The notes under the pieces: model-generated | What the model was told of the DNA's origin: nothing | The model's database searches: none | The model's input: only the letters and a program-made list of their open reading frames with translations | Shown: positions 1-7,655 of the stretch, piece by piece | Layout of the letters: every line of letters begins with the position of its first letter | Position numbering within the stretch: the first letter of the stretch is position 1 | Program-made: the position numbers and the translations under genes | NCBI GenBank assembly: GCA_046723555.1 | Contig: JBKOUV010000016.1 | Location: 1 to 64,000 of the forward strand | Source: JALZMG01 sp046723555 | Lineage (GTDB): Bacteria > Actinomycetota > Acidimicrobiia > Acidimicrobiales > Ilumatobacteraceae | Reading direction: 5' to 3' | Length of the DNA: 64,000 bases

Positions 1-594
1 CGGCCGGTCGGTGATCTTCTTCAGCCGGCCGGCCAACTCGGTGGCGGTCGAGGCGAGCGCCGACCGCTCGCCCGTGACGCCGAGCAACCCGACGGAGTAG
101 ACGAAGCCGCGTGCCCGGGCCACGATGCGGACGAGTCGGTCGTCCGACGCGGTGGGAGCGGCCAGCAGCACCGTCTCCACGCCCGCCTCGTCGGCGGCCC
201 GGCACCACGGCTCACATTCTTCGAGCGGCAGGTCGGGCAGGATGCACGCATCGATCCCCGCCGCCACGAGCCGCCCCGCGAAGCGGCGGTGACCGTCGTG
301 GTGGACGAGGTTGTAGTAGGTCATCGCGGCCAGCGGGATGCCGACGTCCAGCCGAGCGGCGGCATCGAGAACGGCGGGCGGGGTGGCGCCCGCGTCGAGC
401 GCCGCCTGCGACGCCCGCTGGATCACCGGCCCGTCGATGACCGGGTCGGAGAACGGGATACCGATCTCGATGCCGTCGGCGCCGGCGGCCGCGGCCGCCC
501 GGATCGCGTCCTCCCATCCGGGGTAGCCGCCGGTGACGTACGGGACGAGCAGCTTGCGCCCGCGGTCACGGGCGGCGCGGAACTGGCGCTCCAT
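1..594 (-). CDS. trpA: Tryptophan synthase alpha subunit (C-terminus cut by window edge)
   Basis: Cytoplasmic alpha subunit that cleaves indole-3-glycerol phosphate to indole and glyceraldehyde 3-phosphate and passes indole to TrpB. The 198 visible residues run from ATG at 594 to the window edge. The segment DGIEIGIPFSDP carries the family's catalytic Glu, and the following SDPVIDGP places the second acidic residue. About 60-70 C-terminal residues of a normal 260-270 aa protein lie outside the window. The ATG shares one base with the trpB stop (TGATG), so the two are translationally coupled and last in a trpF-trpB-trpA run. Assignment is firm from motif and neighbours. Confidence 0.95.
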   Translation of the reverse strand, partial: MERQFRAARDRGRKLLVPYVTGGYPGWEDAIRAAAAAGADGIEIGIPFSDPVIDGPVIQRASQAALDAGATPPAVLDAAARLDVGIPLAAMTYYNLVHHDGHRRFAGRLVAAGIDACILPDLPLEECEPWCRAADEAGVETVLLAAPTASDDRLVRIVARARGFVYSVGLLGVTGERSALASTATELAGRLKKITDRP

Positions 595-1790
595 CAGGCC
601 GGCGCGCCCACACCGAGGTCCGCGCCGAGCAGCTGCATGGCCTGGTCGACGTCCTTGTCCCCGCGTCCGGAGAGGTTGACCAGCACCGTGCGGCCGGCCA
701 GCGCGGGTGCCTCACGCACCACCCACGCGATCGCATGGGCCGGCTCGAAGGCGCTGAGGATCCCCTCGGTACGGGAGAGCAGGCTGAACGCATCGAGGAC
801 CTCGGCGTCCGACACCGACGGGTACTCCGCCCGGCCGATCGATCCGAGGAAGGAGTGCTCCGGTCCGACGCCGGGGTAGTCGAGGCCGGCCGACACCGAG
901 TGGGCCTCCTCGACCTGTCCGTACTCGTCCTGCATCAGGTAGCTGCGCATGCCGTGGACGACCCCCGGGACGCCCCGGCCGACCGCGGCTCCGCCCGCGG
1001 GCTCGACGCCGACGAGGCGGGCCGTGCGATCGACGAAGCCGGAGAAGATCCCGGCGGCGTTGGATCCCCCGCCGACGCACGCGACGACGACGTCCGGTTC
1101 GCCGCCGAGCAACGCCCGGCACTGCTCGCGTGCCTCGTCGCCGACCACCCGCTGGAGCTCGCGCACCATCCACGGGTAGGGGTGCGGTCCCATCACCGAA
1201 CCGATGCAGTAGTGGGTGTCGCCAACCGTGGCCACCCAGTCCCGCAGGGCCTCGTTGACGGCGTCCTTGAGCGTGCGGCTGCCGCTGTCGACGGCCTCGA
1301 CCTCGGCGCCGAGCAGGCGCATGCGGAACACGTTGAGCTCCTGCCGGGCCACGTCGACGGCGCCCATGTAGATCTTGCAGTCCATCCCGAACAGCGCCGC
1401 CGCGGTGGCGGTGGCGACACCGTGCTGGCCGGCACCGGTCTCGGCGACCAGCCGGGTCTTCCCCATCCGCTTGGCCAGCAACGCCTGCCCGAGGACGTTG
1501 TTGATCTTGTGCGAGCCGGTGTGGTTGAGGTCCTCGCGCTTGAGCAGCAGGCGCAGCCCCAACTGTCCGCCGAGGTTGTGGCACTCGGTGATGATCGACG
1601 GCCGCCCGGCGTAGTCGCGCAGCACCGCATCGAGGTCGCCGCGGAACGTGGGGTCCGCCCATGCGTCCCGGAACGCCGCCTCCAGGTCGAGGCACGCCGG
1701 CATCAGCGTTTCCGGGACGAACCGGCCGCCGAACTCGCCGAAGCGGCCTTCCGCCGTCGGCTCCCCCATCAGCGAGGTTGCGTCACTCAC
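594..1790 (-). CDS. trpB: Tryptophan synthase beta subunit
   Basis: PLP enzyme that condenses indole with L-serine to give tryptophan, in an alpha2-beta2 complex with TrpA. It is 398 aa, the usual length. The N-terminus GEFGGRFVPETLMPA is typical, and HTGSHKINN holds the PLP lysine at about residue 95. The phosphate-binding GGGSNA loop and a C-terminal Ser/Gly-rich PLP ring site (VNLSGRGDKD) are present. The GTG start at 1790 overlaps the trpF stop in GTGA, so I chose it over an upstream in-frame extension that runs through trpF. It is coupled on both sides (trpF before, trpA after). Confidence 0.97.
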   Translation of the reverse strand: MSDATSLMGEPTAEGRFGEFGGRFVPETLMPACLDLEAAFRDAWADPTFRGDLDAVLRDYAGRPSIITECHNLGGQLGLRLLLKREDLNHTGSHKINNVLGQALLAKRMGKTRLVAETGAGQHGVATATAAALFGMDCKIYMGAVDVARQELNVFRMRLLGAEVEAVDSGSRTLKDAVNEALRDWVATVGDTHYCIGSVMGPHPYPWMVRELQRVVGDEAREQCRALLGGEPDVVVACVGGGSNAAGIFSGFVDRTARLVGVEPAGGAAVGRGVPGVVHGMRSYLMQDEYGQVEEAHSVSAGLDYPGVGPEHSFLGSIGRAEYPSVSDAEVLDAFSLLSRTEGILSAFEPAHAIAWVVREAPALAGRTVLVNLSGRGDKDVDQAMQLLGADLGVGAPA

Positions 1791-2440
1791 TCGTCGGACC
1801 AGTCGTAGGGAAGGTCGTCGCCGCCGAGGTACGGCAGCGGCGCGGCGGCTCGCGCCCGCTCGACGAACCGCTTCACCTTGAGCGGGTCCTTCTTGCCCGG
1901 CGACCGCTCCACGCCGGTCGAGACGTCGACCCCCCACGGCTCGACCGCCTTCACCGCGTCGGCGACGTTGTCCGGATCGAGCCCGCCGGCGAGGATCAGC
2001 CGCTTGCCCTCCGGGACCTCGCCCGCCAGGCTCCAGTCGAAGAGCTGACCCGATCCGGGGGAGGCGCTGTCGACGAGGATCAGGTCCGTCGGCATCTCCT
2101 TCACGTCGGCGAGCTTCGAGGAGCCCGCCGGATACGCCTTGATCACCCACCGGGCCGCCTGCGCGACCTCTCTGACGACGTCCGGTCCTTCGTTTCCGTG
2201 AAGCTGCGCCGCCTTGACCCCGGATCGGTGGATGATGTCGGTCACCAGCTTGGGGTGCTCGTCGCGGAACACCCCGACCGTGAGGACTTCCGGGGGCAGC
2301 CGGCGGGTGATGTCGTACGCCTGCTGCGGAGCGATCTGCCGCGGCGAGGGGGCGAACACGAAGCCGACCGCGTCGGCGCCCATGGCCACCGCCAGCAGGG
2401 CGTCGTCCTCGTTGGTGATCCCGCAGATCTTCACGAACAT
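1787..2440 (-). CDS. trpF: Phosphoribosylanthranilate isomerase
   Basis: Converts N-(5-phosphoribosyl)anthranilate to CdRP, the third step of tryptophan synthesis, as a single (beta/alpha)8 barrel. It is 217 aa. The start is set at ATG 2440 because MFVKICGIT is the canonical N-terminus with the catalytic Cys in KICG; upstream in-frame sequence has no homology features. The late AGGLDPDNV and VDVSTGVE segments are the phosphate-binding strands. It overlaps trpB by 4 bp. A small hairpin (2443-2461) lies directly upstream of the start codon and no clear Shine-Dalgarno sequence is visible. Confidence 0.95.
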   Translation of the reverse strand: MFVKICGITNEDDALLAVAMGADAVGFVFAPSPRQIAPQQAYDITRRLPPEVLTVGVFRDEHPKLVTDIIHRSGVKAAQLHGNEGPDVVREVAQAARWVIKAYPAGSSKLADVKEMPTDLILVDSASPGSGQLFDWSLAGEVPEGKRLILAGGLDPDNVADAVKAVEPWGVDVSTGVERSPGKKDPLKVKRFVERARAAAPLPYLGGDDLPYDWSDE

Positions 2441-2442
2441 GT

Positions 2443-2461
2443 GAGCGAAACGGTATCGCTC
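2443..2461. terminator. Small hairpin between amidohydrolase gene and trpF
   Basis: GAGCGA and TCGCTC form a perfect 6-bp stem around a 7-nt loop in the 32-bp gap between the Tat amidohydrolase stop and the trpF ATG. It may end upstream transcription, or limit access to the trpF start, which lies 3 bases away. There is no U-run, so function is inferred from position only. Confidence 0.35.
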
Positions 2462-2472
2462 GCCCCCGCTCG

Positions 2473-3966
2473 TTACGGGGTTCGTTGCCCGACCCACGGG
2501 TGCTCGCGCAGGAACGTCCTGGCGACGTCGCGCCGGGACACCGGACCGAGCGTCCGGTTGCCCGCCACGCTGCCCATCCGCAGCCCCTCCACCTCGGCTG
2601 CCGTGCAGCTCGCCGGCGGGACGTCGATCCCGAGCAGCTCGACGGCGTTCAGGCCGAGGATGCGGCGCTTCACCGCGGGCGTCAGGGCGGGATACCCGAA
2701 CTGCTCCTGGAACGCGGGGGTGATCTCAAAGGCGCGGAAGGCGGCGATCTGGTCCTGCGGCGAGCCGTACCAGATCGAATCGGTGCCCCAGAGGATCCGC
2801 TCCGGGCCGAAGGCGACGAGCAGCTTCCCGAGGACGTGCGCGGCCTCGTCCGGACTCCCCATCAGCCGGCGCCAGGTCGAGCCGAGCTCGGCGTAGACGT
2901 TGCCGGTCGTTCCGATCCCGGCCTCGGTGACGCTGCGCACGAGGCGGTCGACGCCCGGCCCGTCGGGGTCGTACGGACCCTCGGTCGAGCCGGCCTCGTA
3001 GCCGGAGTGGTACACGAGGAAGCGCAGGTCGGGGTGGGCCGCGGCGGCCGGGCCGACATCGACCGGCGAGGCGTACGGGTTGCCGCCGGACAGGCCCTTG
3101 TGCACGGCGATCGTCGGCACACCCGTCGACCGGCAGGCCTCGAGGAAGCGCTGCCCGACCGCCGGAGCCGCGCCGTCGTGGTCGTCGAGGAACCAACCCG
3201 AAGGGCTGTGGGTGTACACCTTCCAGGCGCTCAGCCGGTGGGACGCGGCGACCTCCTCCATCGACGCCACGGCCGCCTCGATCGGTCCGACGTCGGGGAC
3301 CGCGTGGCCCTGGATCAGGACGTGGCCGTCGCCGCAGAGCCCGGCGGCCAGCGCCCGCCCCCGCTCCATCGCCTCGACCGACAGCGGATCGGCCGCGCCG
3401 ACCACGGGCACCGCGGAGATCACGGCGACCCGCGTGTCGCTCTGGGCGAGCACAAGGTCGCGCCAGTACTCGGCCGAGAAGCAGTCGATCGGCTCGGCCT
3501 CGCCGCACGACGCCTGCGGGAACCCGAGGCCGAACTCACCCGACTCGAGGAAGTGGGTCTGCACGTCCACCACGACGTCCTCCGGCGGGGGCGGCGTGGT
3601 CGTCGATGGCTGTGGGGTGGTCTCCCGCGTCGTCGTCGACGGCGCACCGTGGACGGTCGAGGTGGCCTCCTCCGGATCGGTGATCGCCGATTCGGGAACG
3701 TTGAACGTCCCGCCGGGTTGGGTGCCCGCCGATCGCGAGCGGTCCCGGCTGCACGACTCGAGCGCGGCAAGACCGGCGATCATCCCGGCGGACGAGAGGA
3801 GGAACCGCCGGCGGGACCATCCGTGGCGGCGAGCGTGGTCGTCGACCGCGGCCCGGGCCCGGCGCATCGCCTCGGCGCGCAGCTCGTCCGTCGCCGGCGG
3901 CAGGAACTCGCCGTTCGAGCACGGCCACAGCTTCAGCGGCAACCCGGGGTCGGCGTCCTCACGCAC
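2473..3966 (-). CDS. Tat-exported amidohydrolase-2 family protein
   Basis: A 497 aa protein with a cytosolic N-tail of about 50 residues, a twin-arginine signal (WSRRRFLLSSAG, about residues 51-62), a Cys shortly after the hydrophobic stretch, then a Ser/Thr/Pro-rich linker to about residue 130. The rest is an Amidohydro_2-type TIM barrel: VVDVQTHF at the first strand, AVHKG in the middle, YHSG, and ILWGTDSIW near the end carrying the catalytic Asp. The first metal motif reads D-V-Q-T-H where relatives usually have D-x-H-x-H, so one histidine ligand is replaced by Gln. The substrate is unknown; relatives are decarboxylases or hydrolases. It sits inside the trp gene run with no obvious metabolic link. 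Confidence 0.8.
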   Translation of the reverse strand: MREDADPGLPLKLWPCSNGEFLPPATDELRAEAMRRARAAVDDHARRHGWSRRRFLLSSAGMIAGLAALESCSRDRSRSAGTQPGGTFNVPESAITDPEEATSTVHGAPSTTTRETTPQPSTTTPPPPEDVVVDVQTHFLESGEFGLGFPQASCGEAEPIDCFSAEYWRDLVLAQSDTRVAVISAVPVVGAADPLSVEAMERGRALAAGLCGDGHVLIQGHAVPDVGPIEAAVASMEEVAASHRLSAWKVYTHSPSGWFLDDHDGAAPAVGQRFLEACRSTGVPTIAVHKGLSGGNPYASPVDVGPAAAAHPDLRFLVYHSGYEAGSTEGPYDPDGPGVDRLVRSVTEAGIGTTGNVYAELGSTWRRLMGSPDEAAHVLGKLLVAFGPERILWGTDSIWYGSPQDQIAAFRAFEITPAFQEQFGYPALTPAVKRRILGLNAVELLGIDVPPASCTAAEVEGLRMGSVAGNRTLGPVSRRDVARTFLREHPWVGQRTP

Positions 3967-3975
3967 GCGTGACCC

Positions 3976-4491
3976 TCACTCGGGAAGTGCGTGCTCGGGG
4001 ACCACCGCGTCCACCGAGGGCTCACCGAGTCCCAGCCGGGTACGGGCACTGAACATGCGGCCGCGGGCCCGTTCGGCCGGCGCGACGGCCAGCAGGCCGA
4101 TCGGCTTGTCGATGTCGTCGTAGATCGCCTCGATACCGCCGCGCATCAGATAGGTCTCGTGCCAGAAGCCGGTACCGGCCGAATCGCGGAGGAACTCCTT
4201 CCACCACTGCTGATGCGGGAGCTCGCGGGTCCACCGTTCGAGGGCATCGAGGTCGCGCCAGTACTGCCGCATCCCGAAGTGGGGCGGGATGAGCGAGAAG
4301 ACGAAGTTCTCGTGGAGCAGGAGTCCGGGAGGATTCTGGGCGACGCCGGCCTGGATCTGGCGGCCGGTCCGGATCAGCTTGCGCAGCCCGCGGAGCTCGC
4401 GGACGCGCATGCCCAGGTAGATGACGACGAGGTCCGGGAACTCGGAGAGGTCGACGGTCCGCCGGTTGACGCCTGCGCGTTGTTCGACCAT
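3976..4491 (-). CDS. DUF4188-like protein
   Basis: A 171 aa soluble protein without signal or membrane segment. It fits the DUF4188 family (sometimes labelled monooxygenase-like): VVIYLGMRVRELRGLRK, then MRQYWRDLDALERW, and GFWHETYLMRGG, each matching the family's GMR, YWRS-x-LE and WHET landmarks. The fold is expected to be a ferredoxin-like alpha/beta barrel; no substrate is known. ATG 4491 is preferred over an in-frame GTG at 4500. It lies between trpC and the Tat amidohydrolase, 9 bases upstream of the latter, probably one transcript. Confidence 0.7.
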   Translation of the reverse strand: MVEQRAGVNRRTVDLSEFPDLVVIYLGMRVRELRGLRKLIRTGRQIQAGVAQNPPGLLLHENFVFSLIPPHFGMRQYWRDLDALERWTRELPHQQWWKEFLRDSAGTGFWHETYLMRGGIEAIYDDIDKPIGLLAVAPAERARGRMFSARTRLGLGEPSVDAVVPEHALPE

Positions 4492-4535
4492 GCCCGCCAC
4501 TGTGGCAGACCGTCCGCGGCGCGGCCAGCGCGGCG

Positions 4536-5312
4536 TCAGCGGGGCCGCATCTTGGCGAGCGCGACGGCCGGGTCGGGCGCCGTGACGAGCGCCTCTCCGA
4601 CGAGGATCGCGTCGTAGCCGGCGTCGGCGAGGCGGCCGGCGTCGTAGCCGTCGCGGATGCCGGACTCGGCGACCTTGACCATCCCACCGGGGATCGCCTT
4701 CGCCATTCGCTCGGCGCGGTCGGTGTCGACCTCGAACGTGTACAGGTCGCGCTGGTTGACCCCGATCGTCGTCGCTCCGGCCTCGAGCGCCTGCTCGAGC
4801 TCGGGCTCGTCGTGCACCTCGACGAGGGTGTCGAGGTGGAGCTCGTGGGCGAGCTCGACGAAGTCGATCAGCTCGAGCTGGTCGAGGACGGCGACGATCA
4901 ACAGCACCGCGTCGGCGCCCATCAGCCGGGCATCAGCGACGTCCCGCGCGTCGACCGTGAAGTCCTTGCGCAGCACGGGCAGGGCGGTCGCATCGCGCGC
5001 CGCTTGGAGGTCGGCCACCGATCCGCCGAAGAACTCCTCGTCGGTGAGCACGGACAGGCACGACGCCCCGCCGTGGGCGTACGCCATGGCGAGGTTGCCC
5101 GGGTCGAGCAGCTCGTCGAGAGCTCCTTTCGAGGGCGAGCGTCGCTTGACCTCGGCGATCACCGCCAGCTCGGGCGTCAGGGCCAGCGCCCGCCGGAACC
5201 CGCGGGTCGGCGGCGCTCGCCTGGCCTCCTCGACCAGCGGGTCGAGCGACCGCTGATCGGCGGCGGCGAACTCACGGTGGCGGGCGACGATCCGGTCGAG
5301 GTAGGTGTTCAT
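4536..5312 (-). CDS. trpC: Indole-3-glycerol-phosphate synthase
   Basis: Closes the indole ring (CdRP to indole-3-glycerol phosphate), the step before TrpAB. It is 258 aa with the N-terminal MNTYLDRIVARHREF helix. IAEVKRRSPSKG has the substrate-binding Lys and SPS, LRKDF the catalytic Lys, VNQRDL replaces the more usual INNRDL, and VAESGI and LVGEAL bind phosphate. ATG 5312 is taken rather than the adjacent in-frame TTG at 5315. It is separated from trpF by two unrelated genes, and from glyS by a palindromic repeat (5320-5397), so it may have its own promoter within or after that element. Confidence 0.96.
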   Translation of the reverse strand: MNTYLDRIVARHREFAAADQRSLDPLVEEARRAPPTRGFRRALALTPELAVIAEVKRRSPSKGALDELLDPGNLAMAYAHGGASCLSVLTDEEFFGGSVADLQAARDATALPVLRKDFTVDARDVADARLMGADAVLLIVAVLDQLELIDFVELAHELHLDTLVEVHDEPELEQALEAGATTIGVNQRDLYTFEVDTDRAERMAKAIPGGMVKVAESGIRDGYDAGRLADAGYDAILVGEALVTAPDPAVALAKMRPR

Positions 5313-5319
5313 CAACCAG

Positions 5320-5397
5320 CCGAGTGTTTCACGTCATCCGAGTGTTTCGCGTCGCGACGTGTCCGCAGGAAACCCTCGGGCGGCGCGAAACACTCGG
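5320..5397. repeat. Intergenic palindromic element, family A, copy 1
   Basis: Four 11-nt half-sites: CCGAGTGTTTC at 5320 and 5338, then the inverted forms GAAACCCTCGG at 5369 and GAAACACTCGG at 5387. Half-sites on each side are spaced exactly 18 nt, around a centre containing CGACGTGTCCGCAG. The element fills the glyS-trpC gap. Two related copies occur at 38810-38886 and 53582-53641. As RNA it would fold into a long double stem. Confidence 0.9.
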
Positions 5398-5401
5398 GTG
5401 G

Positions 5402-6712
5402 TCAGAAGCCCAGACGGTCGGCGACCTCGGCGACGACGTCGTCGACCGGCACGCGGACCTGGTCGGTGGAGTCGCGGTCACGGATGGTCACGGCCTTGTC
5501 GTCGAGCGAGTCGAAGTCGACCGTGACGGCGAGCGGGGTGCCGATCTCGTCCTGGCGGCGGTAGCGGCGGCCGATCGCCTGGGTCTCGTCGTACTCGACC
5601 ATGTAGCGCTGGCTGAGCGCCTTGCGCACGTCGTGGGCCATCGAGATCAGCGGCTCCTTGCGCGACAACGGCAGCACGGCGACCTGGTACGGGGCGAGGC
5701 GCGGGTGCAGTCGCAGGACGGTGCGCTTCTCGTCGTTGATGACGTCCTCGTCGTACGCGGCCAGGAGGAACGCGGCCATCGTGCGCGTCGCCCCGGCCGC
5801 CGGCTCGACGACGTAGGGGTAGAAGCGCTCCCCCGTCGCCTGGTCGAAGTAGTCGAGCCGCTCACCCGAGTGCTCGGCGTGCCGACGCAGGTCGAAGTCG
5901 GTGCGCTGGGCGATGCCTTCCAGCTCGTCGAAGCCCCACGGGAACCGGAACTCGACGTCGGACGTGCCCGACGAGTAGTGCGACAGCTCGTCGGAGGCGT
6001 GTGGCCGCAGCCGCAACAGGTCACGAGGGATGCCGTGGCGGACGTACCAGTCGAGGCGCTCGTTGCACCAGTACTCGTACCACTGGGCGCTCTCGGCCGG
6101 CGGCACGAAGAACTCGACCTCCATCAGCTCGAACTCGCGTGTGCGGAAGATCCAGTTCTGCGGCGTGATCTCGTTGCGGTACGCCTTGCCGACCTGGGCG
6201 ATGCCAAACGGTGGCTTCTTGCGCGTCGTCGCCAGCACGTTGGCGAAGTTGACGAACATGCCCTGCGCCGTCTCGGGCCGCAGGTAGGCGACGGACGCCG
6301 ACTCCTCGACGGGCCCGGCGTAGGTCTTGAACATGAGGTTGAACTGGCGGGCCTCGGTGAAGCTGCCGTGGGCGCCGCAGTTCGGACAGGTGTCGGGATC
6401 GTCGAGCTTGTCCTGGCGGAACCGCTGCTTGCAGTTGGTGCAGTCGACCAACGGGTCGTGGAAGCTGGCCAGGTGGCCGCTCGCCTCCCACACCTGCGGG
6501 GGACCGAGCGTCGCCGCATCGATCAGGACGACGTCGTCACGCTCCTGGACCATCGCCCGGATCCACGCCTCCTTCACGTTGCGCAACATCAGGGCGCCGA
6601 GGGGCCCGTAGTCGTAGGCGCTGCGGAACCCGCCGTAGATCTCGGCCGACGGGTACACGAACCCGCGGCGCTTGCACAGGTTGACGATCTGCTCCAGCTC
6701 GGTCGCGGGCAT
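5402..6712 (-). CDS. glyS: Glycyl-tRNA synthetase (alpha2 type)
   Basis: Charges tRNA-Gly. It is 436 aa, a single-chain class II enzyme of the dimeric type found in actinobacteria. The N-terminus has RRGFVYPSAEIYGG and YDYGPLG. A CxxC...CxxC zinc-like pair (CTNC, CPNC) follows, then LRPETAQGMFVNF, the motif 2 region FRNE (seen as YRNEITP) and IFRTREFELMEVEFF. The C-terminal anticodon-binding domain starts near YQVAVLPLS. Start at ATG 6712. It is flanked by palindromic elements on both sides. I looked for a T-box-like leader in the short upstream gap and saw none. Confidence 0.97.
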   Translation of the reverse strand: MPATELEQIVNLCKRRGFVYPSAEIYGGFRSAYDYGPLGALMLRNVKEAWIRAMVQERDDVVLIDAATLGPPQVWEASGHLASFHDPLVDCTNCKQRFRQDKLDDPDTCPNCGAHGSFTEARQFNLMFKTYAGPVEESASVAYLRPETAQGMFVNFANVLATTRKKPPFGIAQVGKAYRNEITPQNWIFRTREFELMEVEFFVPPAESAQWYEYWCNERLDWYVRHGIPRDLLRLRPHASDELSHYSSGTSDVEFRFPWGFDELEGIAQRTDFDLRRHAEHSGERLDYFDQATGERFYPYVVEPAAGATRTMAAFLLAAYDEDVINDEKRTVLRLHPRLAPYQVAVLPLSRKEPLISMAHDVRKALSQRYMVEYDETQAIGRRYRRQDEIGTPLAVTVDFDSLDDKAVTIRDRDSTDQVRVPVDDVVAEVADRLGF

Positions 6713-6740
6713 GGGCCAAGGCTACGACCGACCACCAAAC

Positions 6741-6789
6741 GCTTTGGTCCGGAAATCGGTTGAAGGCGCAAGCAAAATCCGGACCAAGC
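6741..6789. repeat. Intergenic palindrome, family D
   Basis: TTGGTCCGGA (6744-6753) is repeated inverted as TCCGGACCAA (6778-6787), extended by GC(T)T/AAGC outside, around a 24-nt spacer. It lies in the 82-bp gap between the dioxygenase-like gene stop and glyS. The flank of the inner arms is A/T-rich (AAAT, AAAAT) in an otherwise GC-rich region. It could be a terminator for the upstream gene or an operator for glyS. Confidence 0.7.
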
Positions 6790-6794
6790 AGCAG

Positions 6795-7652
6795 TCAGAT
6801 GGGAACGGCGAGCGTCGCCGTGTACCCGTTTTGACCGTCACCGGTCACGGTGGCCAACTGCTGCGACACACCGTCGGCGAAGACCATGTCGGTGTCGAGC
6901 GACACCTGGGCGAGGTTGCCCACGCTCTGCTCGTAGCCGTCGGTGGCGTACGCGGCGGAGCACACGTCGGCCGGGAAGGCCAGCTGCGACGTGGCGACCG
7001 GCTCGCCGCCGCCGGTCGCGTCGTCGACGCCGGCGTAGACCTCGAAGTGGATGTGCGGCCAGCGCCCCGAGTAGCACGCCGGGAAGATGCTCGTGAACGT
7101 GACCCGACCGTCGGCGTCGGTCTCCTGGACGCCCCGCAGGTAGTTCTCGCTCTCCGCACCCGGCGAGTACATCGAGTACCGGCCCTCACGATCGCAGTGC
7201 CAGAGGTACACGGCCGCTCCGGCCAGCGGGGTGCAGCCGTTCGCCGTGTCGGTCACCGTCAACTCGACCGTGAGCGGGATGCCGTCGGCGACGCCGGAGG
7301 CCGACCCGATGCTGGAGCGGATGTCGCGGCGCACGATGCCGCTCTCGGCGAGCACATCGGGCCCGTTCGAGCCGTCGCCGGGATAGGGGCCGGCGGTCTC
7401 GTCGGGGATCGGCGCGCAACTCGCGCCGGACGTCGTCGCCGACGTCGAGCCGGACGAGCCGGACTGGGCGCTCGAGCCGGTCGAGTTCGCCGTCGTCGCC
7501 TCGACGCCCGAGGATCCGCCGGAGCGGCACGCCGCCAGCAGGGCCGCGCCGGCGCCCGCCCCGGCGAGGGCGAGGAGGCGCCGGCGGCCGATCAGTGTGG
7601 AGAGGTCGAACGCCAGTCCCCGGTCGTGGTTTTCGCGGTCGTGATGCTCCAT
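6795..7652 (-). CDS. Tat-exported lipoprotein related to intradiol ring-cleavage dioxygenases
   Basis: 285 aa. The N-terminus has a twin-arginine-like stretch (IGRRRLLALAG, near residue 22) ending in a lipobox (LLAAC), then a Ser/Gly/Thr linker. The remaining 190 residues match the catalytic fold of catechol/protocatechuate dioxygenases: PDETAGPYPGDG, VYLWHCDREGRYSMY (first Tyr iron ligand) and ACYSGRWPHIHFEVY (second Tyr and both His ligands). All four non-haem Fe(III) ligands appear kept. The enzyme would act outside the membrane; its aromatic substrate is unknown. It starts 3 bases after the YceI-like gene, so the two are one operon, divergent from a two-component system. Confidence 0.85.
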   Translation of the reverse strand: MEHHDRENHDRGLAFDLSTLIGRRRLLALAGAGAGAALLAACRSGGSSGVEATTANSTGSSAQSGSSGSTSATTSGASCAPIPDETAGPYPGDGSNGPDVLAESGIVRRDIRSSIGSASGVADGIPLTVELTVTDTANGCTPLAGAAVYLWHCDREGRYSMYSPGAESENYLRGVQETDADGRVTFTSIFPACYSGRWPHIHFEVYAGVDDATGGGEPVATSQLAFPADVCSAAYATDGYEQSVGNLAQVSLDTDMVFADGVSQQLATVTGDGQNGYTATLAVPI

Positions 7653-7655
7653 GGC

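Noticed and set aside
5313..5401. Family A palindrome read as a CRISPR-like or phage attachment repeat
   Set aside because: Only two half-sites per side, no spacers of constant length in an array, and no cas, integrase or tRNA nearby.
6713..6794. Possible T-box or amino-acid riboswitch before glyS
   Set aside because: The 82-bp gap holds only a simple inverted repeat; no T-box sequence or specifier hairpin could be seen.
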